Below are positions 22,401 to 34,304 of a DNA stretch of 64,000 nucleotides, in pieces. The stretch is from Typhlomys cinereus (taxonomy: Eukaryota > Chordata > Mammalia > Rodentia > Platacanthomyidae), in contig JALPQD010000137.1 in the NCBI GenBank assembly GCA_023101885.1, positions 1,922,001-1,986,000 on the forward strand, in the 5' to 3' direction. Each line of letters opens with the position of its first letter. Positions within the stretch are counted from its first letter, which is position 1. The position numbers and the translations under genes are program-made. Under the pieces are notes generated by a model, which was given only the letters and a program-made list of their open reading frames with translations, did no database searches and had not been told where the DNA came from.

Positions 22401-24860
22401 CACTCTTTAACTGGGGGTTGGGGGGGGACCAAATGAATGCTTTCAGAACATGCCACCATATTAGCCTGCTGTGGTGCCATCTGACAGATCTCTAAAACTC
22501 TAAGCACAATGGAAAAGCTTTGTGTAGCTTCAGCAAGGATGGCAGAAATGACACCTGGGCTCTCCATGGAGCATACTGGCTGGTTCTTTCTACTTTCGTA
22601 TTTTACACAGGCATGTGACAATGGCTGATTTCCTTACATAGCTGTGTAAATACCATTGGTTCATGTTCCAGGATTCTTTTCTCATTAGTTAAGCATACTA
22701 GCTGCTGTGAAAGTATACTCTAAATGCTACACATTCTGGGAAATAATGATACACAGTTTCTCTGTGGGTCATTGCTTCTGAGATTAGATCATTTAATTGA
22801 TTTTGATTCTTGGGGTTTTTATTGCATTGCTACTGACTCTGCATTCATCTTTTAGTTAAGTAATTCTGATCTCAGAATGAGTTTTTAGTCAAAGCAAACT
22901 TTGTGGGCTTTTTGCATCTTTTTTAAAAAAATTAATCCACTTTTAACTTTCAATACACATGTACATCCTTAAACAATAAAGAAGTTTAAAATTTGTAAAG
23001 TGGACACTGTAATAAGTTTCCTTTAATGTATTGAATTATCTTGTAGATAAGTAGTTAGCATTACGTTTGAGTTGTGCGTTGCATCCGGTACCAGAGGATA
23101 TCCCACAAGTTTCCTGTAAGTTTCCATTGAGCCTGATTTCATCTGTTTCTTTAATATGTCATGAGACTTTGGGAGCCTATGTTCCGAAGGATGCTCCCCA
23201 CATCAATGACAGCATCATCATGAACTTAGTGTCAGGCAATAGCCAGCCAAAGCTTAATTGAAAGGAACAGTTTATAGAGGCATGTCCATGTCCACCCATG
23301 CCTCTTGCCCTTTGAAAATCTATCTTGCCATTAAGCTCCATGGCAGAGAGTGATGGCCCTAGACCTCATCACACTGGCTCCTCTGTTGATTGCTTTTACA
23401 TTGAGTTCAATGTCATCAGCCTGCACTGAGGGGCCCTGTCAGAAGCAGCCCTGTGAAGCTCACTGCATTTTCTGTCAGGACACGGTTCAAGGTTTTATCA
23501 ACTACATTACACAGCAACTCACTACGTGATAAATTTCTTTTAGGCTTCAGTACCAGAAAAGGTTGAGCCATTCTTGAGCAACTAGTTTTATGTCATAGAG
23601 AGTAGGATCATTGAATTCTGCATTAGATATTGCCTATTAGAGAGCTTGGAGCAAGTAAGAACTTCGAGACTTACATTTTTGTGCCCCAATCTCTAAGGTG
23701 GTATTAGGCTTTATTTTCTTACGTCTCTTATTATTTAAATTATTCATTTTTAATTTACTTAAACATAACATACATGCCTACAAAGTGATCTCTCACAATT
23801 TTCTGGAAATAAAGCAAATTATAAATCTATACAAAGAAGCTAGACTTTACAAAGTGTTCACTTGTGCATTTTTGCAGACACACCTGCTTTTAAAATTCAT
23901 TTCAAAACTCTTATCTCTCAGAAAAAAATACACTGAATGCCTGTGCTTACTGTGCTTGAAACCACACATCACTATGAAAATTTTATCTACTTTATAGATG
24001 AAATAGAGCTAGCCCTTGAGAAGAAAGCTATAAAAAGAGGCAGGGGAATGCATGCACACTATGCAGTTATAGACCCACGCAAACATTGCATGTAAAAAAT
24101 GTGTAAGCCTTAGGAGGCCACTAAGAACAGCATTACTGAGAACAAAGGAATGTAACTTTACCTTATGCTGATCTGCCAGTCTGACCTCAACTATAATAGT
24201 TCTGCTAATAATCCCAGAGTAAATATATATAAATCGAGAAATTTCATTATCATTGAAATCTGTATCATTCACTCATTCCATGAATATCCTAGGTAAGAGG
24301 TCCTAGAATCAATAGTACAAAGTTCACTGTGATAGGAAATTTACAAGATATGTAAACAAGAAGCATTCTGAAGTGTTCAAAGTACCTGTGGACGATCCAG
24401 GTAAGATACTGAAGTGTATCAGAATATTCTCCACCACATATCACAATGTTAACAACCAACCCATTGATAGTTACCAAACAAATGTTTTGGTGACCCAAGG
24501 GAGCACATCTCACTGGATAAATGGCACAGCCCTTGGGTAAAGGTTGAAGACTGTAAACTGCTACTTTTCTAGGAAGCATTGAGAGAAATGCTGAATTAGT
24601 TAGCTAAATGCCATTCCCATGACCACAAATATGAATGATGCCCAAAGAGAAGTTTATAATCTTGAGGCCTATGCTGCAGTTATTTTCTTTTCTTTTTACA
24701 TTCCTGTATCTTTAAGGACGGTCTAAAGGAAGTCATCAAATAAAAGTTTTCTTCTATTGCCATTATATGAGCCTGACAGCACAGAGACATTTCACACATG
24801 ACCATGAGAAAGGTCAGAAAAATAAATGGACTTCTTCTTGAGATTCATGGCTCCAAGCTG
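22401..24860. other. Unique sequence, no gene seen
   Basis: AT-rich, no recognisable element. A G-run of seven occurs near 22420-22427. Frames up to 99 codons (23698-23997 plus; 24289-24579 minus) have no motif and are Leu/Lys/Ile-rich as expected from AT-rich non-coding DNA. Confidence 0.5.
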
Positions 24861-24900
24861 TCTGTTTGATTAAAGTACAATCTGTTTGATTAAAGTACAA
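24861..24900. repeat. Perfect 20-bp tandem duplication
   Basis: TCTGTTTGATTAAAGTACAA occurs twice head-to-tail with no mismatch. Confidence 0.98.
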
Positions 24901-25555
24901 CCTAAGACTTCTAGGTTAACATTTATTTCAATATTTAACTAAGATCCGAGGAAGAAAGTAACCTACAAAATTGTTTGAGTGAGTTGAAAGATCAAAGGTA
25001 TTGAGTCGAATTGCACCTGAACAAGATGACAGGAAGTGCAGTCTTCAAACACAGATGTAGCAACCTCTATATGAACACCAGTTAGATGACTGCTCTGCCG
25101 TACCCTGAATTACCAGCTGATGGATCAAGGGAGACCCTGATCACAAACATTGCAATAATTCAATTTTGAGGCAGCTAAGGTCTGGGACAGTTTTGAGAAA
25201 CCTGACAAGAGTCTGTTAAGGTTTTCTGCTATACAAACGCACCTTAGGAGAAAAGCTTTGAGCATTAAGTCAATGGATACACTGGGAGGTGTTAAATACC
25301 TTCCATCACAAAGGGTGACTTAAAGTTTGTCTCCAAAGGAGAGAGCACTTAAGGTCTTACTTGGTGCCTTAATACTTCTTGCCACAAGCATATGAAACAT
25401 ATCAGAAAGTATATGGAATGCCTACCATCAAGTCCAATTTCAATGGGAGAGTCTTGCTTCTATCTTGTATTTCTGGTCTTATAAATTCAGCCCATATTTT
25501 CCTAAGTATGAATACAGTTTCAGAGTTATATCTCTGATAATGATCAATAGAGGAA
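24901..25555. other. Unique sequence
   Basis: Nothing recognised. Confidence 0.45.
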
Positions 25556-25559
25556 TTGG

Positions 25560-25960
25560 AGTCTTTCACTAGATACAAACACTGAAAATGATCAGAGCTA
25601 TTTCTTGTTTTGCCACCTTGATGAGTACCTGTTATGGCAGACATTCTTGCTTGTTCACCAAGATTTATCATTCTCCTATTCTCTAGGAACATTATGTGAC
25701 TGTTTTGGCCAAGGAATGTGAGTAAAATATATGAAAAAGGCTGAGTAATTGCCTGTTGTCTCTTCTGTGGCCATGTCAACATGGATCAGTCTTAAGAACC
25801 AGGAAACCTGGAATGCTGAACCACTGAGCAGAGGAAGACAGCTTCCTGGGGAGTGTCTCAGACCCATCGCAAACTTAACATGAACATGAAATAAACTTTT
25901 TCTTGGACTAAGTCCTATTTGTTTCCTCAGCTTGAGCTAAAGTATTCTGATTAATCAACC
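25560..25960 (+). repeat. MaLR/ERVL-type solo LTR relic
   Basis: The end of the element, GAAATAAACTTTTTCTTGG followed by AAGTCCTATTTGTTTCCTCA and CTAAAGTATTCTGATTAAT, has the layout of MLT/MaLR LTR 3' ends (poly(A) signal, AAGCC block, GTTTGTT, terminal CTGACTAAT). The 5' limit is uncertain and no internal retroviral sequence is visible. Confidence 0.5.
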
Positions 25961-26259
25961 CCACTACTTTCTTATTACTGTGTCCCTACCATGTCCTTAC
26001 TGAAGTTCCTAGTTTTCTAAATACAAAGAAAAAACAGAAACCAAATTTGAGCTTCAGGTTTTGAATTCTCCTTTCACTGGTCACAAGACACAGGTCCTAT
26101 TTTCCACTGTTCAAATTACAAATCTTCCATGCTTCAAACTCAAAGACAAAGTCATCTCTCTGAATAATGAATTCCATTATTCCAATAGTTAAATAGTCAA
26201 CAGGGATCTGATAAGAAATCACTTCAGAACGGGAGTTGTTCCATATACTGGCAATGCAG
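25961..26259. other. Unique sequence
   Basis: Nothing recognised. Confidence 0.45.
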
Positions 26260-26800
26260 AAGTGAGCAAAAGAAACAAGGATTATGCCTTCATCAATCTT
26301 GTGATCTAGCAGGAGAAAGTACACAGCGAGTAAACAAATACATTAACTCAGCACAATAAAGAACATAAAGAGGAAAATTTGAGAGTGAATGATGGGAGCT
26401 GAGGACGCTGTTTTATTTAAGGCTGCTCTGAGGAAATGACATTCAGGCTGGTATCTGAAGGACAAGGAAATCGGCCGCGGGAAGAAGAGGCTGCCTGCAG
26501 AAGGAATCGACAAAGGCAATAGCTCTGAGATGGGGATCAACTTAGCATGTGGGGATGTGTGTGTGGCTGCAGCACAGCATGAATCAGGGAGGTTTGTAGA
26601 GAAGCAGTCAGAAAGGAACTGGGAAATTATGTCTGCAAAAGCTTGAAGGCTCAATAAAGAGGCTGAGTTTTACTTCCCTGCACAAAATGTCACTGGAGTG
26701 TTGCTATATGCAGGAAGATGGTCTGCTATGACCTACATTTTAAATAGATCACTCCAGAAACAGAGCAGAAAACATTGGAAAGGTATGGGTGAAAAAAAAC
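26260..26800 (+). repeat. Ancient mammalian interspersed repeat, family not named
   Basis: Ordered blocks AGGCTGCTCTGAGGAAATGA, GGCAATAGCTCTGAGATGG, GGCTGAGTTTTACTTCCCTG, ACATTTTAAATAGATCACTCC resemble a widespread old mammalian repeat (TTTGGCTTTTACTCTGAGTG...TTTTAAAAGGATCACTCTGG). A minus-strand 103-codon frame across it is not considered a gene. Confidence 0.45.
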
Positions 26801-26989
26801 ATGAAGAAATCATTTAGGAATGCATTCATTACTTTTCTCATTTTGGAGACCAAATGCCTGACAAGAAGCAACTTAAGACTTAAAGAGTTCCAGGGGATGA
26901 GCAGATCATGGTGGGGAAGACTGGTAGCGAGAACAGGAAGCTGGCTGGTCACATTACACCTGTGGTCTAGAAGCAGAGCATCAATAGAA

Positions 26990-27115
26990 AGTAGTCAAGA
27001 CCCACCCTCACGAGCCATTTTCTTCAGGGAGAGTCTATCCCCTAAAGGTTTCATAACCTTCAAAACAGTCCCATCTGCTTCGGGCCAAGTGATTAAACTA
27101 ATGTGCCTATGGGGG
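26990..27115 (+). repeat. Fragment of the GCTGTGATAA-type dispersed repeat, 3' end
   Basis: TTTCATAACCTTCAAAACAGT, GGCCAAGTGATTAAACTAAT and GTGCCTATGGGGG match the last ~110 bp of the repeat at 9906-10290. Confidence 0.55.
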
Positions 27116-27384
27116 GGCAGTTCACAATTACTCCACACCAGTGAAGTGCTGCAGCCAGCAAAACAGTGGTGGTGAAGTGGTATGGCAATCAGGATATATG
27201 CCAGTGGTTCCCTGAAATGTGCCTGCAATTCAGACATCCTGGGGTGGTGCATCTTAAAACTCAGCCCCATTGGATCATAATCATCGAAGACGGGACAGAC
27301 CCTGGCATCAGTTTCTGATGTTCCCCAGGTGATGTCAACCTGTAAATGGGATCAGGAAGTGCTGGCCTGCCGTATTTTGAGGAT

Positions 27385-27512
27385 AATTCAGCAATAAAAG
27401 CTAGTTCCTAGCTATATGACCTTGGACCAGAGCCTTAAATCTCACCTGGAACAAGAGGATGAGAACTCACAGTATCTACCTCTGAGATTCATTAAATAGG
27501 CCGTTGAAAAAC
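27385..27512 (+). repeat. MIR SINE relic
   Basis: Core CTAGCTATATGACCTTGGAC, followed by TCTCACCTGGAACAAGAGGATG and GTATCTACCTCTGAGATTCA, matches the MIR core in order. Confidence 0.75.
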
Positions 27513-28559
27513 ACCCAGACAAAACATTTTCAATAGCTGAGCTCTCCATAAATGATTGATATGAAATTGGTATGTACTTAGCTCTTCACATCCTCTATCC
27601 TTTCTGGACTCTGGTGAGCGTCAATTCTTGGCTTTGTTCTTAAATCATTGCTTGTTCAGTTCTCTAATAACCCCCAAATCTTTTTCTACACACTTAATGC
27701 TGCTGTGTTCTGGTTTTTCTACTGAATCTGCTGCAAATCACCACCTCCACACTCATGGCTCAATTCCAAAGGGGAGTTTGCCTTAGAAACCTGAGCCTAA
27801 ACAAGTGATCACCCTTTCCACTTTCTACTCCTGGACTTCAGCTTAGCAATTGTATCCATTTCCTAACTTTAAACTAATGAATCCATCATCTATGCTTTTC
27901 CCTTAGGGTAACTTCCCAAGGTTACCTTATTACAACGTTATATCTTTACTCAATATTTAATCATGCACTGAGATGGAAGTACAAACATCTCCCACCTGAT
28001 CTCTTTCCATTCTATGTGTAATGGTTTAGGATCTTCTAAAAAGCAATAGGCAAAGTGTCTTTAGCAACTTGAAAATAGTGGAATTATAGGACATAAGTGT
28101 TTAGGGACCTTGGAGGTAAATCAAGATGTTATTGATTTTTCTTAGTTGGCTGAATAATCTAGAGATCCATCTCTACTCTTTAGATGACATTGAGGATAAC
28201 TTTCTGCTATAAAAAGCCTGGCTTGCTTAAGAAGCACTCTAACTTTTCTGGAGGGATGGAGAAAGGGTGAAAAGAATTTTTTTAAAAAAAAATTCCATCA
28301 GAGGGAGAAGCTAATGAATGCGTTTTACGGTGTTTTTTGGAAACAGTCCTTCCCAGTACTGTGTTGGGACAAGAGGCTTTCTAAGGACTTTTAGAGACCT
28401 TGGAAGTTTTCTAGCCAAAAGTCTCTTATGATCCTCATCATTTATACAGCAAACCCTAGTGTGAGCCAAATAATCTAAAACCGATTTGTACAATTCCACT
28501 TCCAAGGTGGATGTGGAAAGCTTAGAAGCCTTGCCTGCGTGCCAGTTTCCCAAGCCCAT
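27513..28559. other. Unique sequence, no gene seen
   Basis: Nothing recognised on either strand. The open frames present lack motifs. Confidence 0.5.
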
Positions 28560-28930
28560 CCTGAGGATCAGAGTGTAGGAGATTAGCTACACATGTTCTC
28601 CATCAGCATAATCATGCTGCTGAGATGCCTGGATGCCATCATATGAGATCTGGTTAATAAAAACCGGTGTGATAAAAATAAACAGTAAAGTGATAGTTTG
28701 GTTTTCGATCCAGCCTTTCAATCTGTGTTTGGGAGAGAATATTCACAGGACTCCTTCTCCGCATAACATGCCTGCACAACTTTCATTAGCATCAGTGAGA
28801 GAAACGTGCACATAGAAGGAAACTCGAGGCCCCACTGTGAATCGTAAGCGAACATAATTTTTTGGCAACTTGAGAGACAACTGCATGGAGGGATGCTGAT
28901 TCCTTAGAAGATATGATAGAAGGAACACTT
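28560..28930. other. Candidate constrained noncoding stretch
   Basis: No repeat resemblance. It contains homeodomain- and POU-like AT motifs (GATAAAAATAAACAG) and several retained CpGs (TTTTCGATCC, TCTCCGCATAA, AAACGTGCAC, AACTCGAGGC, GAATCGTAAGCGAAC). Retained CpGs in a CpG-poor setting hint at constraint, but this is inference. Confidence 0.35.
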
Positions 28931-29925
28931 GTTCCCTTGTGTTTGCACGATAAACATCAAGGCAGAACTGAAAACAGGAGGGACAAGATGAATGTACTAT
29001 GAGGAAGAGAAGGCAGAGAGATTATTGTACTAAAGTAATGCAGCATTATGAGTTTATGTACACATAGCAAAGGCAGAAATAATGTTGACCTCAAATATTT
29101 TGGACTTGACCAAACAAAGGCGTTACTTGTAAATCACTCTTATTTATTCCAAAAGAGTAAATGGGGATCCAGAATACCTTCTAGATTTCATTAAAATTGG
29201 ATCCATGAATCTTTTGAGCATGATTTGATGGTGTAGTGGGTACCAGTCACTGAAATGCCTCCATCCTCTTCCCTTCTTACATTTAACAGTTGTGAGCCCT
29301 ACATAGCTCTTTTTTTCCTCTTTTTTTCTGTGCATGATGCCAACTGATAAGGCTACTAACAATTACGAGGTCATGCTGTTATTTTCAAATTAGAAAACAG
29401 TTTGTGAGCAGCCTTGACAGCCATGCTCTATCAAGGAGACAAAAATTCAACTCCTGGTTTGATGCATGCAGACCTCCATTACAGGAGGCCCTGGCATGTG
29501 GCAGCGAGCAGATTCTTAGCTAATGACGGGAATTTTTACATGTCTTGCAGCTCCGTGTTGTAGACCCAGTCTGTCTGTAAGTATAAGTGCTCTGTAGCAG
29601 TGAAAGATATAGATGACCTTTCAAAAATGTTCTTAGTTCTGGGCATAATGATCATTTTTGATGCCATTCAAGGGGGGGTATACTCATCAATGACTTATCA
29701 TTTCCATATAGGATAATGATATATTTCTGATAGGATTGCTCATAGGCTACCTCTTAGTAATGGGGTTCCCTAATTGAAAGGAAGCATTTTATCTGTTTTC
29801 CTTTGTGATATTTTGGGGAGGAAGAAAGAGAAATAATGTAACTGCTGGCATGTTCTTTGATTTTCTGTGTGCTGGGCACTCAATCACCTAAAGACATCTC
29901 ACCTACCCTTAGAAAAGCCCTAAAT
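28931..29925. other. Unique sequence
   Basis: Nothing recognised. Frames under 75 codons only. Confidence 0.45.
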
Positions 29926-29961
29926 AATAGGGGCTAATTACACTCCTAATTAGCCCCTATT
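29926..29961. promoter_or_regulatory. Perfect 15-bp inverted repeat with two TAATTA cores
   Basis: Arms AATAGGGGCTAATTA (29926-29940) and TAATTAGCCCCTATT (29947-29961) are exact reverse complements around the 6-bp spacer CACTCC. Each arm ends in the homeodomain core TAATTA. It could be a paired homeodomain site or simply a fold-back sequence; no function is shown. Confidence 0.85.
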
Positions 29962-30559
29962 TGTGATGGAATCCACAAACTTGTCCAAGATTATCCAACT
30001 AGGGAGTGGTAGGTTGTGGCTTTATGGTAGCACTGAAGACCTTTCAATCCTGCTCCTTTCTCTGCTATAGAAAAGTTTCTCGCACTTTTCTGGAGAGGAG
30101 GGGACTAAGTAGGACCCCCACAAGCTACTAGCAGGATGTGAAATGCCCTAATGAGGGAATTTTTTTTTTCTCTGCCAGCATTAGTCAGCATGCCAGGGGC
30201 TGTCTGCACTCCCCCATGGAGCCCTCAGGTCTCAGTCTGTTTTGAAGTACACCAGCCACCAATTGCCAGCACCTGCTGCACCACTTGTCAGATGGCCGCC
30301 CTTAGAGTGAAGGAACCTGCTTTGTGCACCTAAACAGCTCCAAGTGCTTAGAAATTTACATTCCTGTAAGGGGCACTTGGTGTGACCTGGACCTAGCACT
30401 CCTCCTGCTGGACTGAGTCAAAATTATCCCATAGGATATCCCATACTTGATTGTATCCTTGTCATCCATCTCTTCCCTTAACAGTTCCACTTCTCTTTTC
30501 CCCTATGTTCCTGAATAGAAAAGGTTGGGGCAATAATTTTGCCGGTAAAAAAAAAAAAA
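29962..30559. other. Unique sequence
   Basis: Nothing recognised. A 60-codon plus-strand frame at 30151-30333 has no known domain. Confidence 0.45.
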
Positions 30560-30712
30560 AATGGAGCAGATGAGATGTCCTGAGTTTGCTCCCCAGAGTG
30601 CACACTGTGGAAAGAAGGAATGGACTTCCCAAAAACCGTCCTGCCACACATGCACACTCAAGCACATGTGTGCGTACACATGCATGCACACACACACACA
30701 GGACTAGAGACA
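30560..30712 (+). mobile_element. B3-like SINE fragment with CA tail
   Basis: CCTGAGTTTGCTCCCCAGAG, CACTGTGGAAAGAAGGAATGG, CTTCCCAAAAACCGTCCTGC and CACATGTGTGCGTACACATG follow the 3' two-thirds of a B3 SINE. Confidence 0.6.
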
Positions 30713-30944
30713 CCTTAAAGTTTATATCAGTGAAAATATTTGCTATGACCACAAAGATTACATTCTCTCTCTTCTCATCTCTATAGACAACAATCAAAAA
30801 GAATGAGCCACGAAGTGGTAAAAGTAACAACTAAATGTAAGAAATAATTTGTGATTACAATGATGACTTAACACCAAAGTTATCTCTACATCCTTATAGA
30901 TATTTCAAAAGGAAAGAGACAACTAACTAAATTGCTATAGGGCA

Positions 30945-31125
30945 GTAATATGTTGCCATTAAGAGCATGAGCTTTGTTCACACATAGAATTAATTTAAGT
31001 CCTTCAGGGTAACCTCTCTGTGCCTCAATGTTTTAGTCTGTAAAATGTCAACCTGCTGTGAGATTTATAGGTATGCAGTACACTTAGGTGAACTAATACA
31101 CGACAAAGACTCCATAAATGGCTCT
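30945..31125 (+). repeat. MIR-like SINE relic
   Basis: CATTAAGAGCATGAGCTTTG, AACCTCTCTGTGCCTCAATG and TTTTAGTCTGTAAAATGTCA follow the MIR order (…CTCTGAGCCTCAGTTTCC, ATCTGTAAAATGG). Confidence 0.65.
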
Positions 31126-32189
31126 TTTGGCTTTTATATCTTTGAAGATGGGTCTCTTGAAGTTCTTTCATGTCTGTAATTATACCTTCTTTCTATCTCT
31201 GCCTAAGGTCTGGAAGTAGGATTCTGGGTGCATCACTATAAGAACAAAACAGCCAGGAGAGGGATAAGGCTGCACCAATCAAATCCAAGGAAGACAAAAG
31301 TTTCTCAAATGTGTGCACCATTGAAGGCAATTGCCACCTCCTGGTTCTAGAGAGCATTAGCCTTTCAATGAAGTTTTACAAACCAAGATTTCATTATTGG
31401 ACTTCTTGTGCACTGCACTGAGTATCTTAGTGCCTTAGCACTTAATGCCCAGCATCACAAATCTTAACCTTGGGAATAGTAAACTTAGCCAGCAAAAGTA
31501 AAACTATCCAACGTTTCTCAATGATAATCTTTAGAACTTGTTAAATTAGGCTTCCACTAGCAACAAGCCGAGTGGCAGCACTTTGCCTTTTGTCCTTTAA
31601 TATCTACAAACTGCTGGAAGATGCCGTGATATACAGGCAAAGGAGAGGATCAGAGGCCGATCCAATTTTCCTAGCAATCCTCCAACCTAATGAGCCTTGA
31701 GAAAAAATCCTGAAAGAGCCTCAGGGGCTCTCCAAGACAGACCCCTCCATCCTCAAAAGCCAACTCCCACCAGGCCTTGTGTGGACAAGCCAGGGGGAGA
31801 GGACAGCTGGATGCCCCTGGAAGAGAAACTGGTATCTCCATTGATCTGGTTCTTACCTCCCACTGCTATTCTGGAAAACTCCTGAGAGAGCAGCTGCATG
31901 CTCTTATTTCATTCAGAGACCAAGCATTTCTGTGGTACCCATGGTTCCCACAGGACCCCTGTGAGCCTAATGCAATTTGCCATCGAGGAAATGATTCCTA
32001 TGAAAGAAGCTACATTCTATTGAAACGCTGTGTGAGTAATCATGGTGGGGGTTTGGGAAGATGTCGCGTGCTGAGAATGAGTCCGGGGCAGATTTCTCTT
32101 AGTGTTTCACTTAAGACAAAGAACTAGTATTAAGACAAGTACAGTCCAATTCCCTGCCCCGCATTCCCCTGTCAGGAATCCATTCTTTT
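31126..32189. other. Unique sequence, no gene seen
   Basis: A 116-codon plus-strand frame (31777-32127) overlaps a shorter one in another frame. Neither shows a domain, and the composition is ordinary non-coding. Confidence 0.5.
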
Positions 32190-32420
32190 TATTATGCCAT
32201 ATGCGTAGCTTGAGGTTATATTGGAATGCATAAATCTCTTGGGAGCCACAAAACGTTAAGCTGCCGTTGTCCTCATAATTTCATTATCTCCGTTTCTGCC
32301 CTAAAACGTTTAACACTAATTGAACACCCGAGGTTTTCCTGTGAAGTTTATTTTCTGAACATTATTGAAGTCAGAATTTATGAAGTCAGCACTCCTTAAA
32401 ATGCCATGATAGATTTGAGC
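32190..32420. other. Candidate constrained noncoding stretch
   Basis: Non-repetitive, with retained CpGs (ATGCGTAGCTT, AAAACGTTAAGCTGCCGTTG, CTCCGTTTC, AAAACGTTTAACACTAATTG, ACCCGAGG) and an AAAACGTTTAACACTAATTGAA block. This is the kind of sequence seen in long-conserved enhancers. Inference only. Confidence 0.35.
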
Positions 32421-33183
32421 TTGAATATATATATATATTTTTTAAAGTAGGAATATTTTTATGGCTTTGCCTGGAATTTCAAAGTCTTTCAATCATTCTA
32501 CATTATAAAGCTGTCTATTTCAAAGTACATTTCACAAGGACAGAATTACTTCACTGAACCCAACCCGTGTGTCTAAGGTCCAGGTTGAACACACCAGGCT
32601 GGCAGATTCATTTATGAGTCAGGCTGGCTCACTGTGTTTATTTGTTCCTGATTTAAAATACTTAACTTCTTCACACCCACCCTCTCCTCTCCTCCAGGCT
32701 TCCCAGAATAATGTTAATATTAGCAGTCATCTCACTAATGACAGTCCATTCTTTTTCTCTGAAAGAAATGCATTTGCATGACTCAGAGCTATCAAACATC
32801 TTTAGTCCTTTAAGGAAGGGAACTGGTTCCTCTAAGTTTCAAAAAAAAAAATCATCATCATAAGAGAAGCCATGTGTTAAATCTATCTCTTGGATATTGT
32901 TTGTAATTCAATTAATTTCACATGTCAGAAAGAAATTTAGTTTAAAAAATGAGCTATGATTGGTGTCTCTTATGGATTTATATTAATATTTGTGCATGAA
33001 TATTCATGCGAAAATTATCACACTCACAAGCACACACACACACATATGCACACACACTTTATGGTATGCATTCACAAGTGGGTTATTCACAAAGCATGTG
33101 ACTGCATCCTAGCTTCCAAAATGAAGCAAAAACTTAAGAGTTAAGTGTCTGGCTTCCGTTGAAAAGAAGTTAAGTTGCTCCTG
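32421..33183. other. Unique sequence with short AT and CA runs
   Basis: An (AT)n run lies at 32426-32440 and CA-rich segments at 33012-33057. Nothing else recognised. Confidence 0.45.
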
Positions 33184-33197
33184 GTTGCTATGGTAAC
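33184..33197. promoter_or_regulatory. RFX-type X-box palindrome
   Basis: GTTGCTATGGTAAC has both half-sites of the RFX X-box (consensus GTTGCCATGGCAAC): left GTTGCT, right GGTAAC. It is an imperfect palindrome with two differences from the ideal. It is flanked by GTTGC (33174-33178) and GCAAC (33200-33204), giving a further nested inverted pair. RFX factors bind such sites in ciliary and other gene enhancers; use here is unproven. Confidence 0.6.
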
Positions 33198-33204
33198 TTG
33201 CAAC

Positions 33205-34035
33205 AGACTAGCATTTTTCTATCATTATTATAATTGGGAAAGCAAAGATTCTATTTTAATTCATAAAGCATGGAGGACTGTGCATCCCACATAGGTCCCT
33301 AACCTGGCCTAGAAGGAATGACAACAGATATTTGCCACACCTGGCACTGGGACTTCCCTTTCCTGGAATAAGACAGTTGCTGAAGGGCTAAGCAAGGGCA
33401 AATTGCTTATCCTCATTCAGAAACCACAATGACAAGAAAGAAAAAACGATATGGTCCTTCCAACCCAGTCCCAAAAATAAGTTAAAAAATTCAAAGCTGA
33501 TTTCACAAGGTGAAACATGTCTAAAAACCTCTGATTTTTTAAAAAGTATTTCAGAAATGTAGACTCTGTGTTTCATTGTGTATAAATTCAACTCTGCACT
33601 CTATTACCATTTACTACTATTATCTTTAAGAAGTAATTTACTTTACTCATGAAAGAGAAGGCAACTAGTTTTCCCCCTTTAACATCCTTCTTTTTGTCCA
33701 GAAGGAAGATTGAAAAGGAATAATCCAAAACACTATCCATACAAAGTGAGTTGAAACTTCATACTTCAATGTAAAAAAAATGCTCTCTACAATAAATTCA
33801 TACTTTTTTCACAATCCAAAAAATAACTTAGAGATAACTTTAAAAATATACCTTAAAATATCCTATGGGTCTAAAAGATTTTCCAAAAGAAATAAAATAA
33901 TCTCTGCATGGCTCAAACATAACACTGCACATCAAAACCTGCATACTATGGCTAGAAGAACTATTAAAGGGATGTTTCCTATCTTGATCTTTATATATAA
34001 AAAGTAGAAATTAATGAGCTAGGAATCCATTTTTT
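33205..34035. other. Unique sequence, no gene seen
   Basis: AT-rich, frames under 80 codons, nothing recognised. Confidence 0.5.
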
Positions 34036-34050
34036 AAGAATGAGTGGTTG
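34036..34050. repeat. Target-site duplication (left) of young SINE
   Basis: AAGAATGAGTGGTTG, repeated without mismatch at 34351-34365. Confidence 0.97.
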
Positions 34051-34259
34051 GGGGCTGGAGAGGTGGCTCAGGGGTTAAGCCTCTGCCTTGCAGGCGGAAG
34101 GTCCTGAGTTCGGATCTTAGACCCCATGTATAGACGCCAGCGGAAGCGGGGGCGGCCTGCGTTTCTGGTCCTGGTAGGGCGGAGCCTGTGAATCCCCGGG
34201 CAGAGTAAACAAGGAGGAGGTGGAGGTGGTCCATGGTGGTTCCCGAATTCGCCCATGGT

Positions 34260-34304
<45 letters not shown>

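Noticed and set aside
34051..34130. tRNA-like A and B boxes suggesting a tRNA gene
   Set aside because: They belong to the SINE head. No cloverleaf with anticodon arm can be drawn, and the A-rich tail and target duplications show retroposition.
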